A DNA stretch of 64,000 bases from Sedimentitalea sp042687825 (GTDB lineage Bacteria > Pseudomonadota > Alphaproteobacteria > Rhodobacterales > Rhodobacteraceae): contig NZ_JBHUQE010000003.1 in assembly GCF_042687825.1 (NCBI RefSeq), positions 186,001 to 250,000 of the forward strand, written 5' to 3'. Of the stretch, positions 26,725 to 34,781 are shown piece after piece. Both the position numbers and the translations under genes were made by a program. Every line of letters begins with the position of its first letter. Positions within the stretch are counted from its first letter, which is position 1. Under the pieces are notes generated by a model that was not told where the DNA came from, searched no databases, and saw only the letters and a list, made by a program, of their open reading frames with translations.

Positions 26725-26817
26725 GAAAGAAACTCCCTGCGTGTTGATCGGCGACCAGACCTAAGCGATCGTCTGCGCCATGACAACGGGGCGCGCGCGG
26801 TTCGGGCGTCGCGGTGA

Positions 26818-27822
26818 CTAGCGGATCCAAAAGCCGGCGGAGCGGATCCGGTTGCGCAGGGCCTGTTCGCTGCGTGGCAGGTTCTCGCGGTCGAACATCG
26901 CCCGCAGTTTGGCACCGCGCCCCTGATAGACCAGCCGTTTCATCGGCTCGTGGTTCTTCAACACCTTTTTGATCCAGTTCGGCGCCGATACCGTCTCCAT
27001 CACCTGCACGACGTCGTCAGCCTCGCGCGCATACAGCAGAGGGATGCGGCGATAGTGACAGCTGACCTCGCCGTCCAGATATCCCTCGGGCAGTGCGTCT
27101 TGGCCCCCGCCCATGGCATGTACGACCAGCGGCAGAACCACCTGGTCCAGCCAGGGAAACAGGCTTTGGCACACCAGTTCCGGCGGCGGGTCGTCGCGCA
27201 CCGAGCGGGCATAGTCCAGGTACCGCCGGCCAAAGACATGCGGGCAGGCACCATAGAAAAAGCCGGCGTTGAAATAAAGATAGCGGCGCCAGTGGTTGAT
27301 CGGCTGGGCCGGGTCCTGGCTGCTGTCGAAATCCAGATCGAACCGGTCATAGAGCGATTTCCAGATTTCGTGCTGACCGGGGCCGTACAAGGTCGGCTCG
27401 GGCCAGGTGCCTTCGCGGCGCAGCGACGCCGAGGGACGGTCAAAATCGAACGGCACGGACATCAGGTCGCCGGTGATCAGCGTGTCGGTGTCGAAAAACA
27501 CAAAGGGCTCGTCTGGCGGCAGCGCCAGCAGCGCCTCGATCTTGTTGCCGAAAGGATAGCTTTGGCCAAAGACTTGATTGTCAAAGGGCAGAATTTCGGC
27601 CTGCAGCCGGTCCAGCACCCGCAATACCGCGCGATTGCGCAGCGTGGGGTTGCGGTCCCAGGCCGGACCGTTGCGCGGGGTCGCCACGAAAAGCCGGCCG
27701 GGAAACGCCGGATTGGTCCGGCGCAGCGAGGCGGCAAACAGCATCGCCTCGTATTGCAGACGCCCGGCCTGGCCGACGACCATCACATTGAACCGTTGGG
27801 GCGGAGCCTGTCTGTTTACCAT
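26818..27822 (-). CDS. glycosyltransferase-like protein of unknown function
   Basis: 334 aa. The N-terminal half alternates beta strands and helices (FNVMVVGQAGRLQYEAMLFAAS) and contains EPFVFFDTDTLITGD; the DTD triad resembles the DxD metal/nucleotide-sugar motif of GT-A glycosyltransferases. A later strand YFNAGFFYG resembles the acceptor-side loop of GT8-like enzymes. The C-terminus is basic (MKRLVYQGRGAKLRAM). Conserved hypothetical proteins of this type occur in Rhodobacteraceae. A TATAGT at 27871-27876 (minus strand) could be its -10. The enzymatic role is inference from the motif only. Confidence 0.65.
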   Translation of the reverse strand: MVNRQAPPQRFNVMVVGQAGRLQYEAMLFAASLRRTNPAFPGRLFVATPRNGPAWDRNPTLRNRAVLRVLDRLQAEILPFDNQVFGQSYPFGNKIEALLALPPDEPFVFFDTDTLITGDLMSVPFDFDRPSASLRREGTWPEPTLYGPGQHEIWKSLYDRFDLDFDSSQDPAQPINHWRRYLYFNAGFFYGACPHVFGRRYLDYARSVRDDPPPELVCQSLFPWLDQVVLPLVVHAMGGGQDALPEGYLDGEVSCHYRRIPLLYAREADDVVQVMETVSAPNWIKKVLKNHEPMKRLVYQGRGAKLRAMFDRENLPRSEQALRNRIRSAGFWIR

Positions 27823-28018
27823 TGGTTTTCCAGCCGCTGAAATTTTGCTGCGGCATCTGCCGTTGTTGTTACTATAGTCACGACAGGATTAACAAAAGCC
27901 CGCATTTGACCTGTCATTGCGTTCCGGGGAGGCTGGGGCAGGCTCGGGCGGCCGGCGAGCTGTAAAACGGGGGCCAGAAGCGGGCACCATATAGCGGCAA
28001 CACAAAGAAAGGCGCTCC

Positions 28019-28657
28019 ATGTTCGAAGTACTGATGCTGATGATTTCGGTGGTTGTCCAGTCGGCGGGCGAGATCGCCGGCTCGGCCGGCGCAGCGTCGC
28101 AACTGGCGCAGCCGGCGGTACAGCAGACCCCGGCGGACGAAAGCAACCAGATGGGCCTGGCCGAAGATGTCGCCGTGACGGCGCCAGATGCGACGCCCGA
28201 TGGGTCGGAGCAACAGGCCGAACAGGCCCCCGAACCGGTGGCCCCGCCCGCGTTTCTGACACCGGCCGAACCGCAGTTGGTGGCCGAACCGCAGGTGCCG
28301 ACCGGCAAGTTCACCACCGCGCTCGAGGTCAAGCCGATCCTGAATGCGACGCGCGGCAACTGGATCACCGTCCGCGAATTCAATGGCCGCGACCTGCTCT
28401 ATGTCACGCATCTGTGGTCCTGGCGGTGCGGATTGCTGGAACTGCGCGTCGGTCTGAACGGCAATCCGCCCGAACCCTGGCCGCTGCCCGAATGCCATCT
28501 GGACGCGGCAACGCCCGCCGCGATTCTGGAGACGGACGGTCTGCCCTATCGCGACTTTCAGCAGGGCTCGATTGCGATGATCGAAGTCCAGATCACCTAT
28601 GACGATTTGACCACGGACCGCGCCAAGTACAACCGGCAGGGCATTCAGATACCCTGA
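28019..28657 (+). CDS. conserved hypothetical exported protein
   Basis: 212 aa, preceded by GAAAGG. A short hydrophobic N-terminus (MFEVLMLMISVVVQSAG) could be a signal peptide or anchor. Residues about 30-95 are a Gln/Pro/Glu-rich low-complexity linker. The C-terminal 110 residues form a compact domain rich in aromatic residues (DLLYVTHLWSWRCGLLELRVG, WPLPECH) with two cysteines that could pair. I recognise it as a Rhodobacteraceae-conserved family without a known function. It sits alone upstream of the cupin gene (51 bp apart, same strand). Confidence 0.7.
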   Translation: MFEVLMLMISVVVQSAGEIAGSAGAASQLAQPAVQQTPADESNQMGLAEDVAVTAPDATPDGSEQQAEQAPEPVAPPAFLTPAEPQLVAEPQVPTGKFTTALEVKPILNATRGNWITVREFNGRDLLYVTHLWSWRCGLLELRVGLNGNPPEPWPLPECHLDAATPAAILETDGLPYRDFQQGSIAMIEVQITYDDLTTDRAKYNRQGIQIP

Positions 28658-28708
28658 GACCGTTCCGGGGCTGCCCCGGGTGGCGCGACCACAACAGGAG
28701 GCTGCCGC

Positions 28709-29347
28709 ATGAAATTGAACGCCGAATTTTCGCACCGGGCGGCCGTGCATTTCGATCAGACGCCCTGGGTGCCGTCGCCTGCGCGCGGGGTGCAGCGCAA
28801 GATGCTGGACCGGATCGGTGACGAGGTGGCGCGCGCCACAACCATCGTGCGGTTCGAACCGGGCAGCGCCTTTGCGCCCCATACCCATGACGGAGGCGAG
28901 GAATTCCTGGTTCTGGACGGGGTGTTTCAGGATGAAACCGGAGATTTCCCGGTTGGCAGCTACGTGCGCAACCCGCCGACATCGCGGCACAGCCCGGCCG
29001 CGGCTGCGGGCGCGACGATCCTGGTCAAGCTGCATCAGATGCACCCCGAGGACCGGACCCGTCTGCATGTGAACGCGTTGGCAGCCACCAGCGAATGTCT
29101 GCCGCTTTATCGCGACGATCACGAGGATGTGCGCATCGAAATCTGGGCACCGGATGCCCGGATCGACCGGGATATGTCCGATGGGGGCGAGGTCTTTGTG
29201 ATCTCGGGCGGCTTTGTCGAATCCGGCGAGAAATTCGTCCGCTGGGACTGGCTGCGCCTGCCGCCCGGATCGCGGTTGCGCGCCGATGCCGGGTCCGATG
29301 GGGCACGGGTCTGGCTCAAGACCGGACATTTGGCCGGGATGGTCTGA
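28709..29347 (+). CDS. cupin protein (ChrR-type cupin)
   Basis: 212 aa, start supported by CAGGAGG. The first cupin motif is visible with metal ligands in FAPHTHDGGEEFLVLDGVF (about residues 53-71: His, His, Glu) and a second cupin-like half (GGEVFVISGGFVESGEKF) follows, so this is a duplicated or bicupin arrangement. The cupin resembles the C-terminal domain of the anti-sigma factor ChrR, but the N-terminal zinc anti-sigma domain is absent and no sigma factor gene is adjacent. The substrate is unknown. Confidence 0.82.
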   Translation: MKLNAEFSHRAAVHFDQTPWVPSPARGVQRKMLDRIGDEVARATTIVRFEPGSAFAPHTHDGGEEFLVLDGVFQDETGDFPVGSYVRNPPTSRHSPAAAAGATILVKLHQMHPEDRTRLHVNALAATSECLPLYRDDHEDVRIEIWAPDARIDRDMSDGGEVFVISGGFVESGEKFVRWDWLRLPPGSRLRADAGSDGARVWLKTGHLAGMV

Positions 29348-29402
29348 TCTCTGTACTGGCGCCATGCGTTTGGACAGCTAAGCCCGCTTGGAAGTGAAAA
29401 AT

Positions 29403-29418
29403 TTGACCAATCGGTAAA
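29403..29418. promoter_or_regulatory. RutR-type operator (two mismatches) upstream of preT
   Basis: TTGACCAATCGGTAAA matches the E. coli RutR box TTGACCANNTGGTCAA at 12 of 14 defined positions; the left half is perfect. It lies 77 bp before the preT start. Its left half could overlap a -35. A second inverted repeat, GTGCCA-N4-TGGCAC (29434-29449), follows 15 bp later. Confidence 0.55.
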
Positions 29419-29494
29419 AAATTATTGCCAAATGTGCCAGATGTGGCACTCTGAGAGGCAGCAAATAGCAACGCAGATCATCAGGGAGACAGTC

Positions 29495-30832
29495 ATGGCG
29501 ACAGGCCAGATGGCACCGGGCATCGTGGCGGGGCGCTTGACCAGCGATGCGCTAGCCGAGAATTTTCGTGACCTGCACCCGGCCTTTGCGCCGCATGAAG
29601 CGGCGGTGGCGGCGGACAGGTGCTATTTCTGTCACGACGCGCCCTGCGTGACCGCCTGTCCGACCGATATCGACATCCCGTTGTTCATCCGGCAGATCCA
29701 GACCGGTCATCCGCGAGCCGCAGCGCGGACGATTTTCGACCAGAATATTCTGGGCGGCATGTGCGCCCGGGTCTGCCCGACCGAGACCCTGTGCGAACAG
29801 GCCTGTGTCCGCGAGATCGCCGAGGGCAGACCGGTCGAGATCGGCCGATTGCAGCGCCATGCGACCGACGCGGCGATGGCGGAGGCGGCACATCCCTATA
29901 CCCGGGCCAGGCCCACGGGCAAGACGGTGGCGGTGGTCGGGGCCGGGCCGGCCGGACTGGCCTGTGCGCACCGGCTGGCGATGCTGGGCCATGATGTCGT
30001 GATCCACGAAGCCCGGTCCAAATCCGGCGGTCTGAACGAGTTCGGCATCGCCGCCTACAAATCGACACAGGGCTTCGCCCAGGCCGAGGTGGACTGGCTG
30101 CTGCAGATTGGCGGCATAACCGTGCGGACCGACATGGCGCTGGGCCCGGCGCTTTCTTTGCAGCAGTTGTGCGACGGGTTCGACGCGGTGTTCCTGGCGA
30201 TCGGCCTTTCGGGGGTGAATGCCCTGCGCGGCCCGGGGGCGGACATGGCAGGCGTGCGCGATGCGGTCGGCTTCATCGCCGATCTGCGTCAGGCCGACGA
30301 CCTGTCCACCTTGCCGGTCGGGCGCAACGTTGTGGTCATCGGTGGTGGCATGACCGCGATCGACGCGGCGATACAATCCCGGCTGCTGGGGGCCGAAACG
30401 GTCACGATCGCCTACCGTCGGGGTCGCGAGGCGATGGCGGCCAGCCGGTTCGAACAGGATCTGGCCACGTCAAAGGGCGTGCGGATCCTGACCAATGTCC
30501 AACCGGTCAAGATTCTGGGCAATGGCGCGGTCCGCGAAATCGAACTGGAATACACCGACAGTTCCGGCGTCGCGCTGAGAGGTACCGGCGAGACCTTTCG
30601 CCTGGCCGCGGATCAGGTGTTGCGGGCTATCGGTCAGACGCTGGATGACTCGCCGCAGAACCTGACGCTGGAGCAGGGTAAGATCGCTGTCACCGGACCG
30701 GGTCGGACCAGCCTGGACGGGGTCTGGGCAGGCGGCGACTGCGCCAGTGGCGGCGAAGATCTGACGGTGACCGCGGTGGCCGAGGGACGCAACGCGGCCA
30801 TGGACATTCACGCCCGGCTGACCGCGGGTTGA
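29495..30832 (+). CDS. preT: NAD-dependent dihydropyrimidine dehydrogenase, subunit PreT
   Basis: 445 aa from the ATG at 29495 (CAGGGAGA upstream). The N-terminal domain holds the Fe-S ligands: CYFCHDAPCVTACPTDID and GGMCARVCPTETLCEQAC. FAD binding is at TVAVVGAGPAGLACA (about residues 143-157) and the NAD(P)H motif is VVVIGGGMTAID. It passes electrons from NAD(P)H to PreA, which reduces uracil and thymine to the dihydro forms. It is the first gene of the pyrimidine locus, 105 bp ahead of preA, with a RutR-type box before it. Confidence 0.93.
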   Translation: MATGQMAPGIVAGRLTSDALAENFRDLHPAFAPHEAAVAADRCYFCHDAPCVTACPTDIDIPLFIRQIQTGHPRAAARTIFDQNILGGMCARVCPTETLCEQACVREIAEGRPVEIGRLQRHATDAAMAEAAHPYTRARPTGKTVAVVGAGPAGLACAHRLAMLGHDVVIHEARSKSGGLNEFGIAAYKSTQGFAQAEVDWLLQIGGITVRTDMALGPALSLQQLCDGFDAVFLAIGLSGVNALRGPGADMAGVRDAVGFIADLRQADDLSTLPVGRNVVVIGGGMTAIDAAIQSRLLGAETVTIAYRRGREAMAASRFEQDLATSKGVRILTNVQPVKILGNGAVREIELEYTDSSGVALRGTGETFRLAADQVLRAIGQTLDDSPQNLTLEQGKIAVTGPGRTSLDGVWAGGDCASGGEDLTVTAVAEGRNAAMDIHARLTAG

Positions 30833-30838
30833 ACCCGG

Positions 30839-30913
30839 CCCCGGACCTGATCCGGGGCCTCGTGGCTGGTTGCGTCGACGGCCAGGCAGCAGGTCCCGGA
30901 TCAGGTCCGGGAC
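30839..30913. repeat. REP-like inverted palindrome pair between preT and preA
   Basis: CCCGGACCTGATCCGGG (30840-30856) and its reverse complement CCCGGATCAGGTCCGGG (within 30893-30913) face each other across about 38 bp. Each arm is itself partly palindromic, so the RNA could form two small hairpins or one long one. The pattern is that of a REP/BIME-like intergenic element. Confidence 0.8.
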
Positions 30914-30937
30914 GGGACAGAGACAAGGAACGAAACG

Positions 30938-32242
30938 ATGGCGGATCTGACGAGCGACTTTCTGGGGATCAGCAGCCCCAACCCGTTCTGGCTGGCCTCG
31001 GCGCCGCCGACCGACAAGGAGTACAACGTGCGCCGCGCCTTCGAGGCTGGCTGGGGCGGTGTCGTGTGGAAGACGCTGGGCGCTGAGGGGCCGCCTGTGG
31101 TCAATGTGAACGGGCCGCGTTATGGCGCGATCCATGGCGCGGACCGGCGGTTGCTGGGCTTGAACAATATCGAACTGATCACCGACCGTCCGCTTGAGGT
31201 GAATCTCGAGGAAATGGCACGGGTCAAGGCGGATTATCCGGACCGGGTCCTGATCGCCTCGATCATGGTGCCCTGTGAAGAGGCAGCCTGGAAGGCCATT
31301 CTGCCGCGTGTGGCGGAAACCGGTGCCGACGGGATCGAACTGAACTTCGGTTGCCCGCACGGGATGAGCGAGCGCGGCATGGGCAGCGCCGTAGGGCAGG
31401 TTCCGGACTATATCGAAATGGTCACCCGCTGGTGCAAACAGTATTATGACCGTCCGGTGATCGTGAAGCTGACCCCGAACATCACCGACATCCGCCATCC
31501 GGCGCGGGCGGCGCACGCGGGCGGCGCCGACGCCGTGTCGCTGATCAACACGATCAGTTCGATCACCTCGGTAAATCTGGACACGTTCAGCCCGGAACCG
31601 TCCATCGACGGCAAGGGCAGCCATGGCGGCTATTGCGGACCCGCGGTCAAGCCGATTGCGATGAACATGGTGGCCGAGATCGCCCGCGACCCGGCGACCC
31701 GCGGCCTGCCGATCAGCGGCATCGGCGGGGTGACCACCTGGCGCGATGCCGCCGAATTCATGGCGTTGGGTTGCGGCAATGTCCAGGTCTGTACCGCGGC
31801 CATGACCTATGGATTCAAGGTCGTGCAGGAGATGATCACCGGCCTGTCGCAGTGGATGGACGAAAAAGGTTATGGCTCCACCGCGGATTTCATCGGCAGG
31901 GCGGTGCCCAACGTCACCGACTGGCAATATCTGAACCTGAACTATGTCGCCAAGGCCCGGATCGATCAGGACGCCTGCATCAAATGTGGCCGCTGCTATG
32001 CCGCCTGCGAGGACACCAGCCATCAGGCCATCGCCATGAAGGCGGACCGGGTGTTCGAGGTGATCGACGCGGAATGCGTCGCCTGCAACCTGTGCGTCGA
32101 TGTCTGCCCGGTGGAAAACTGCATCTCGATGGTTCGGGTGCCGCCCGGCCAGGTCGATCCCCGAACCGGTCGCGAGGTTCAGGCAGAATATGCCAACTGG
32201 ACCACGCATCCGAACAACCCCGCCGCGCAGGCGGCCGAATGA
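30938..32242 (+). CDS. preA: NAD-dependent dihydropyrimidine dehydrogenase, subunit PreA
   Basis: 434 aa. Residues about 1-330 form a dihydroorotate-dehydrogenase-like FMN barrel; the active-site cysteine lies in LNFGCPHGMSERGMG. The C-terminal ferredoxin domain has two [4Fe-4S] motifs, CIKCGRCYAAC and CVACNLCVDVCP. With PreT it reduces uracil/thymine, the first step of reductive pyrimidine breakdown. AAGGAACG precedes the ATG. It is transcribed with preT unless the palindromes in the 105-bp gap interfere. Confidence 0.95.
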   Translation: MADLTSDFLGISSPNPFWLASAPPTDKEYNVRRAFEAGWGGVVWKTLGAEGPPVVNVNGPRYGAIHGADRRLLGLNNIELITDRPLEVNLEEMARVKADYPDRVLIASIMVPCEEAAWKAILPRVAETGADGIELNFGCPHGMSERGMGSAVGQVPDYIEMVTRWCKQYYDRPVIVKLTPNITDIRHPARAAHAGGADAVSLINTISSITSVNLDTFSPEPSIDGKGSHGGYCGPAVKPIAMNMVAEIARDPATRGLPISGIGGVTTWRDAAEFMALGCGNVQVCTAAMTYGFKVVQEMITGLSQWMDEKGYGSTADFIGRAVPNVTDWQYLNLNYVAKARIDQDACIKCGRCYAACEDTSHQAIAMKADRVFEVIDAECVACNLCVDVCPVENCISMVRVPPGQVDPRTGREVQAEYANWTTHPNNPAAQAAE

Positions 32243-32291
32243 TGTTTATTGAACCGTCTCTCGGGGCTGGGTCCCCGGTTTTTGCGCCGCC

Positions 32292-32906
32292 TCAGGGCGA
32301 CGGCGTCAGCAGGCGCCGGTACAGCGTCTCGAGAAATTCGGCGGCACCGTCAAACGGGTCTTCGTCACCCAGCACGGCACGGACCTGAACATCGAAATCA
32401 GCGTAGTGCTGCGTCAGGGACCAGATCGAAAAGATCAGGTGGTGCGGATGCACCGGAGCGATCCGGCCAGCCCGTGCCCAGCCCGCAATGACCCCGGCCT
32501 TGTCATCGACCAGCGTCTTGAGGTCGCCGGTCAGGGCGGCGTGTATGCGGGGTGCGCCCTGCACGATCTCGTTGGCGAACAGCCGGCTTTCGCGCGGAAA
32601 ATCTCGGCTCATTTCCAGTTTCCGGTTCACGTAGCCCAGCAATTCGGCAAGCGGTTCGCCCGCGGGATCAAGCGCGCGCAGCGGATCCAGCCAGGTGTCC
32701 AGCAACTGCGCAAGCAGGGCATTGTGCATCGCTTCCTTGGACGGAAAATAATACAGCAGGTTGGGTTTGCTCAGTCCCGCGGCTTCGGCGATCTGATCCA
32801 CGGTTGCACCGCGAAATCCATTGGCGGAAAATACCTCCAGCGCCGCTTCCATGATGGTCGCCTGATTGCGGGCCTGAATCTTGGTGGCGGGGCGGGAAGG
32901 GGGCAT
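32292..32906 (-). CDS. rutR: TetR-family pyrimidine regulator RutR
   Basis: 204 aa from the ATG at 32906; a GTG at 32912 with GAGG at better spacing is an alternative. The N-terminal HTH reads AALEVFSANGFRGATVDQIAEAAGLSKPNLLYYFPSKEAM. The C-terminal ligand domain carries the RutR family stretch SRDFPRESRLFANEIVQGAP and PVHPHHLIFSIWSLTQHYADF. E. coli RutR senses uracil/thymine and releases DNA. It is divergent from the amidohydrolase gene, with a perfect RutR box between them, so autoregulation and control of the whole locus are likely (inference). Confidence 0.92.
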   Translation of the reverse strand: MPPSRPATKIQARNQATIMEAALEVFSANGFRGATVDQIAEAAGLSKPNLLYYFPSKEAMHNALLAQLLDTWLDPLRALDPAGEPLAELLGYVNRKLEMSRDFPRESRLFANEIVQGAPRIHAALTGDLKTLVDDKAGVIAGWARAGRIAPVHPHHLIFSIWSLTQHYADFDVQVRAVLGDEDPFDGAAEFLETLYRRLLTPSP

Positions 32907-33014
32907 GGGCACGACGTGTCCTCGTTGGCCTGAAGTCCGGTGTTTTGGCGTTGCTTCGGGCACCGGATGCCGCGTCAGCTTCTTGACTGATCACCCTGCC
33001 GTGATAGCGTTACT

Positions 33015-33030
33015 TTGACCAGTTGGTCAA
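33015..33030. promoter_or_regulatory. perfect RutR operator between rutR and the amidohydrolase gene
   Basis: TTGACCAGTTGGTCAA matches the consensus TTGACCANNTGGTCAA at all defined positions, and one more flanking base pair on each side (T33014, A33031) extends the palindrome. A candidate -35 TTGACT lies at 32983-32988, so a bound repressor would sit over the start region of the plus-strand promoter. Confidence 0.85.
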
Positions 33031-33073
33031 ATCATTCAAGCATAAGCGGAAGAATCCGCAGTTGGGGGGACAC

Positions 33074-34324
33074 ATGGCGGCACCGGCGCAGAACCTGAAG
33101 GTCAACGGCGAGCGGCTGTGGGACAGCCTGATGGACATGGCCCGGATCGGTCCGGGCGTCGCGGGCGGCAACAACCGCCAGACGCTGACGGACGAGGATG
33201 GCGAAGGGCGCGCGCTGTTTCAGAAATGGTGCCAGGCCGCGGGCTGCAGCATGGGGCTGGATCAGATGGGCAACATGTTCGCCCGGCGCGAAGGCACCGA
33301 GCCCGAGGCGCTGCCGGTCTATGTCGGCAGCCATCTCGACACCCAGCCGACCGGCGGGAAATATGACGGTGTGCTGGGGGTGCTGGCCGGGCTCGAGATT
33401 ATCCGCACGCTGAACGACACCGGAATCCGCACCAGACGCCCGATCGTGGTGACCAACTGGACCAACGAAGAGGGCACGCGCTTTGCCCCGGCAATGCTGG
33501 CCTCGGGCGTGTTCGCCGGTGTGCACAGTCAGGACTGGGCCTATGATCGCAAGGATGCCGAGGGGCTGACATTCGGCGATGAGCTGGCGCGCATCGGCTG
33601 GCGCGGCGCGGAAGAGACCGGCGCCCGCAAGATGCACGCCTTTTTCGAACTGCATATCGAGCAGGGACCGATCTTGGAGGCCGAGGACAAGCATATCGGC
33701 GTCGTCACCCACGGCCAGGGGCTCAGCTGGACCCAGGTGACGGTGACGGGCAAGGACAGCCACACCGGCTCGACCCCGATGCCGATGCGCCGCAATGCCG
33801 GTCTGGGCATGGCGCGCATCCTGGAAAAAGTCGACGAGATTGCCCTAAGCCACGCACCGGATGCCGTCGGCGCGGCCGGTCATATCGACGTCTATCCGAA
33901 CTCGCGCAACGTGATCCCGGGCAAGGTCGTCTTCACGGTGGATTTCCGCAGCCCCGAGCTGAGCGTGATCGAGGATATGGAAGCGCGCCTGCGCAGCGAG
34001 GCACAGAAGATCGCCGACGCCATGGGGCTGGGCGTCGCGTTCGAAAAGGTCGGTGGGTTCGATCCCGTCGCCTTTGACGGGGACTGCGTGGCGGCGGTGC
34101 GCAACGCGGCCGACCGGTTGGGCTATTCGCATCGCGATCTGATCTCGGGGGCGGGGCATGATGCCTGCTGGATCAACCGCGTCGCGCCAACTGCCATGGT
34201 CATGTGCCCTTGCGTCGATGGCCTGAGCCACAACGAGGCCGAAGAAATCTCGCCCGAATGGGCCGCCGCCGGGGCGAATGTGCTGTTTCATGCGGTTGTC
34301 GAGACGGCGGAGATTGTGGAGTGA
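33074..34324 (+). CDS. M20-family amidohydrolase, beta-ureidopropionase type
   Basis: 416 aa from the ATG at 33074, with GGGGGGA upstream; the longer frame from 33023 would start inside the operator. Metal ligands are in GSHLDTQPTGGKYDG (His/Asp) and TNEEGTRF (Glu-Glu), and the dimerisation-domain marker is GKDSHTGSTPMPMRRNA. The group contains N-carbamoyl-beta-alanine hydrolases and N-carbamoyl-L-amino-acid hydrolases (HyuC/AmaB). The position beside dihydropyrimidinase and preTA argues for N-carbamoyl-beta-alanine / beta-aminoisobutyrate as substrate, the third step of the pathway. Confidence 0.92.
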   Translation: MAAPAQNLKVNGERLWDSLMDMARIGPGVAGGNNRQTLTDEDGEGRALFQKWCQAAGCSMGLDQMGNMFARREGTEPEALPVYVGSHLDTQPTGGKYDGVLGVLAGLEIIRTLNDTGIRTRRPIVVTNWTNEEGTRFAPAMLASGVFAGVHSQDWAYDRKDAEGLTFGDELARIGWRGAEETGARKMHAFFELHIEQGPILEAEDKHIGVVTHGQGLSWTQVTVTGKDSHTGSTPMPMRRNAGLGMARILEKVDEIALSHAPDAVGAAGHIDVYPNSRNVIPGKVVFTVDFRSPELSVIEDMEARLRSEAQKIADAMGLGVAFEKVGGFDPVAFDGDCVAAVRNAADRLGYSHRDLISGAGHDACWINRVAPTAMVMCPCVDGLSHNEAEEISPEWAAAGANVLFHAVVETAEIVE

Positions 34325-34344
34325 TCTCTGCGCGTATCCATCCC

Positions 34345-34399
34345 GTCCCGGGCTTGACCCGGGACCTTGTGCCCGAAGGTCCCGGGTCAAGCCCGGGAC
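34345..34399. repeat. REP-like inverted palindrome pair
   Basis: Two 21-bp arms (34345-34365 and 34379-34399) are exact reverse complements of each other. Each begins GTCCCGGG and ends CCCGGGAC, with TTGA or TCAA at the centre. The pair could fold into a long stem with a 13-nt loop. It lies just after the amidohydrolase stop and may protect or end that transcript. Confidence 0.85.
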
Positions 34400-34441
34400 G
34401 CGGTTTACCGCCCGTTAACCAATGCCGGCAAATGTCGGAAG

Positions 34442-34726
34442 ATGCCGCATTTCGTTTACATTATGGCATCGCGTCCGGGCGGAGCCCTTTTTACCGGACG
34501 CACCCACGCATTGCGCCAGAGCGTCGAAGCGCATCGCGCCGGCCTGTCGTCGCACACGGCCCGGTACAATATCCGCCGGCTGGTCTGGTTCGAACCGCAC
34601 GAAACCCTGCAGGCGGCACAACTGCGCGAGCGTCGGATCAAGCGTTGGAAGCGCAACTAGAAAATCGCGCTGATCACCCAATCCAACCCGGATTGGGCCG
34701 ACATAACCGCCCGCATACCCAACTGA
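34442..34726 (+). pseudogene. GIY-YIG-superfamily nuclease gene interrupted by an amber codon
   Basis: The first 72 codons give a GIY-YIG-like protein (PHFVYIMASRP, FTGRTHALRQSVEAHRAG, RRLVWFEPHETLQAAQLRERRIKRWKRN) that stops at TAG (34658-34660). Directly after the stop, the same frame continues with KIALITQSNPDWADI and ends in TGA at 34724-34726. In intact homologues the segment KRNWKIALI.. runs through, so TGG(Trp) has become TAG. Read through, the product would be 94 aa, the usual family length. The core is also altered: YIG has become FTG and the Arg after it is not in the usual place. Most likely a decaying gene. Confidence 0.75.
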
Positions 34727-34737
34727 GCCGGCGCAGG

Positions 34738-34758
34738 GTCCCGGCGCCAGGCCGGGAC
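34738..34758. repeat. third REP-like palindrome, upstream of dihydropyrimidinase
   Basis: A 21-bp near-palindrome with arms GTCCCGGC / GCCGGGAC around a 5-nt centre. The outer GTCCCGG / CCGGGAC matches the arms of the element at 34345-34399, with a different centre. Confidence 0.65.
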
Positions 34759-34781
34759 GGGGGCAGCCAGGGAGAAGACCG

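Noticed and set aside
26725..26817. SAM-II riboswitch in the metY leader
   Set aside because: Alphaproteobacterial metY genes can carry one, but I could not find the expected conserved pseudoknot core in this 93-bp gap. A covariance-model search would settle it.
30470..32209. 579-codon minus-strand open frame across preT/preA
   Set aside because: It runs antisense through two well-supported genes and over the REP-like palindromes; no recognisable domain or start site.
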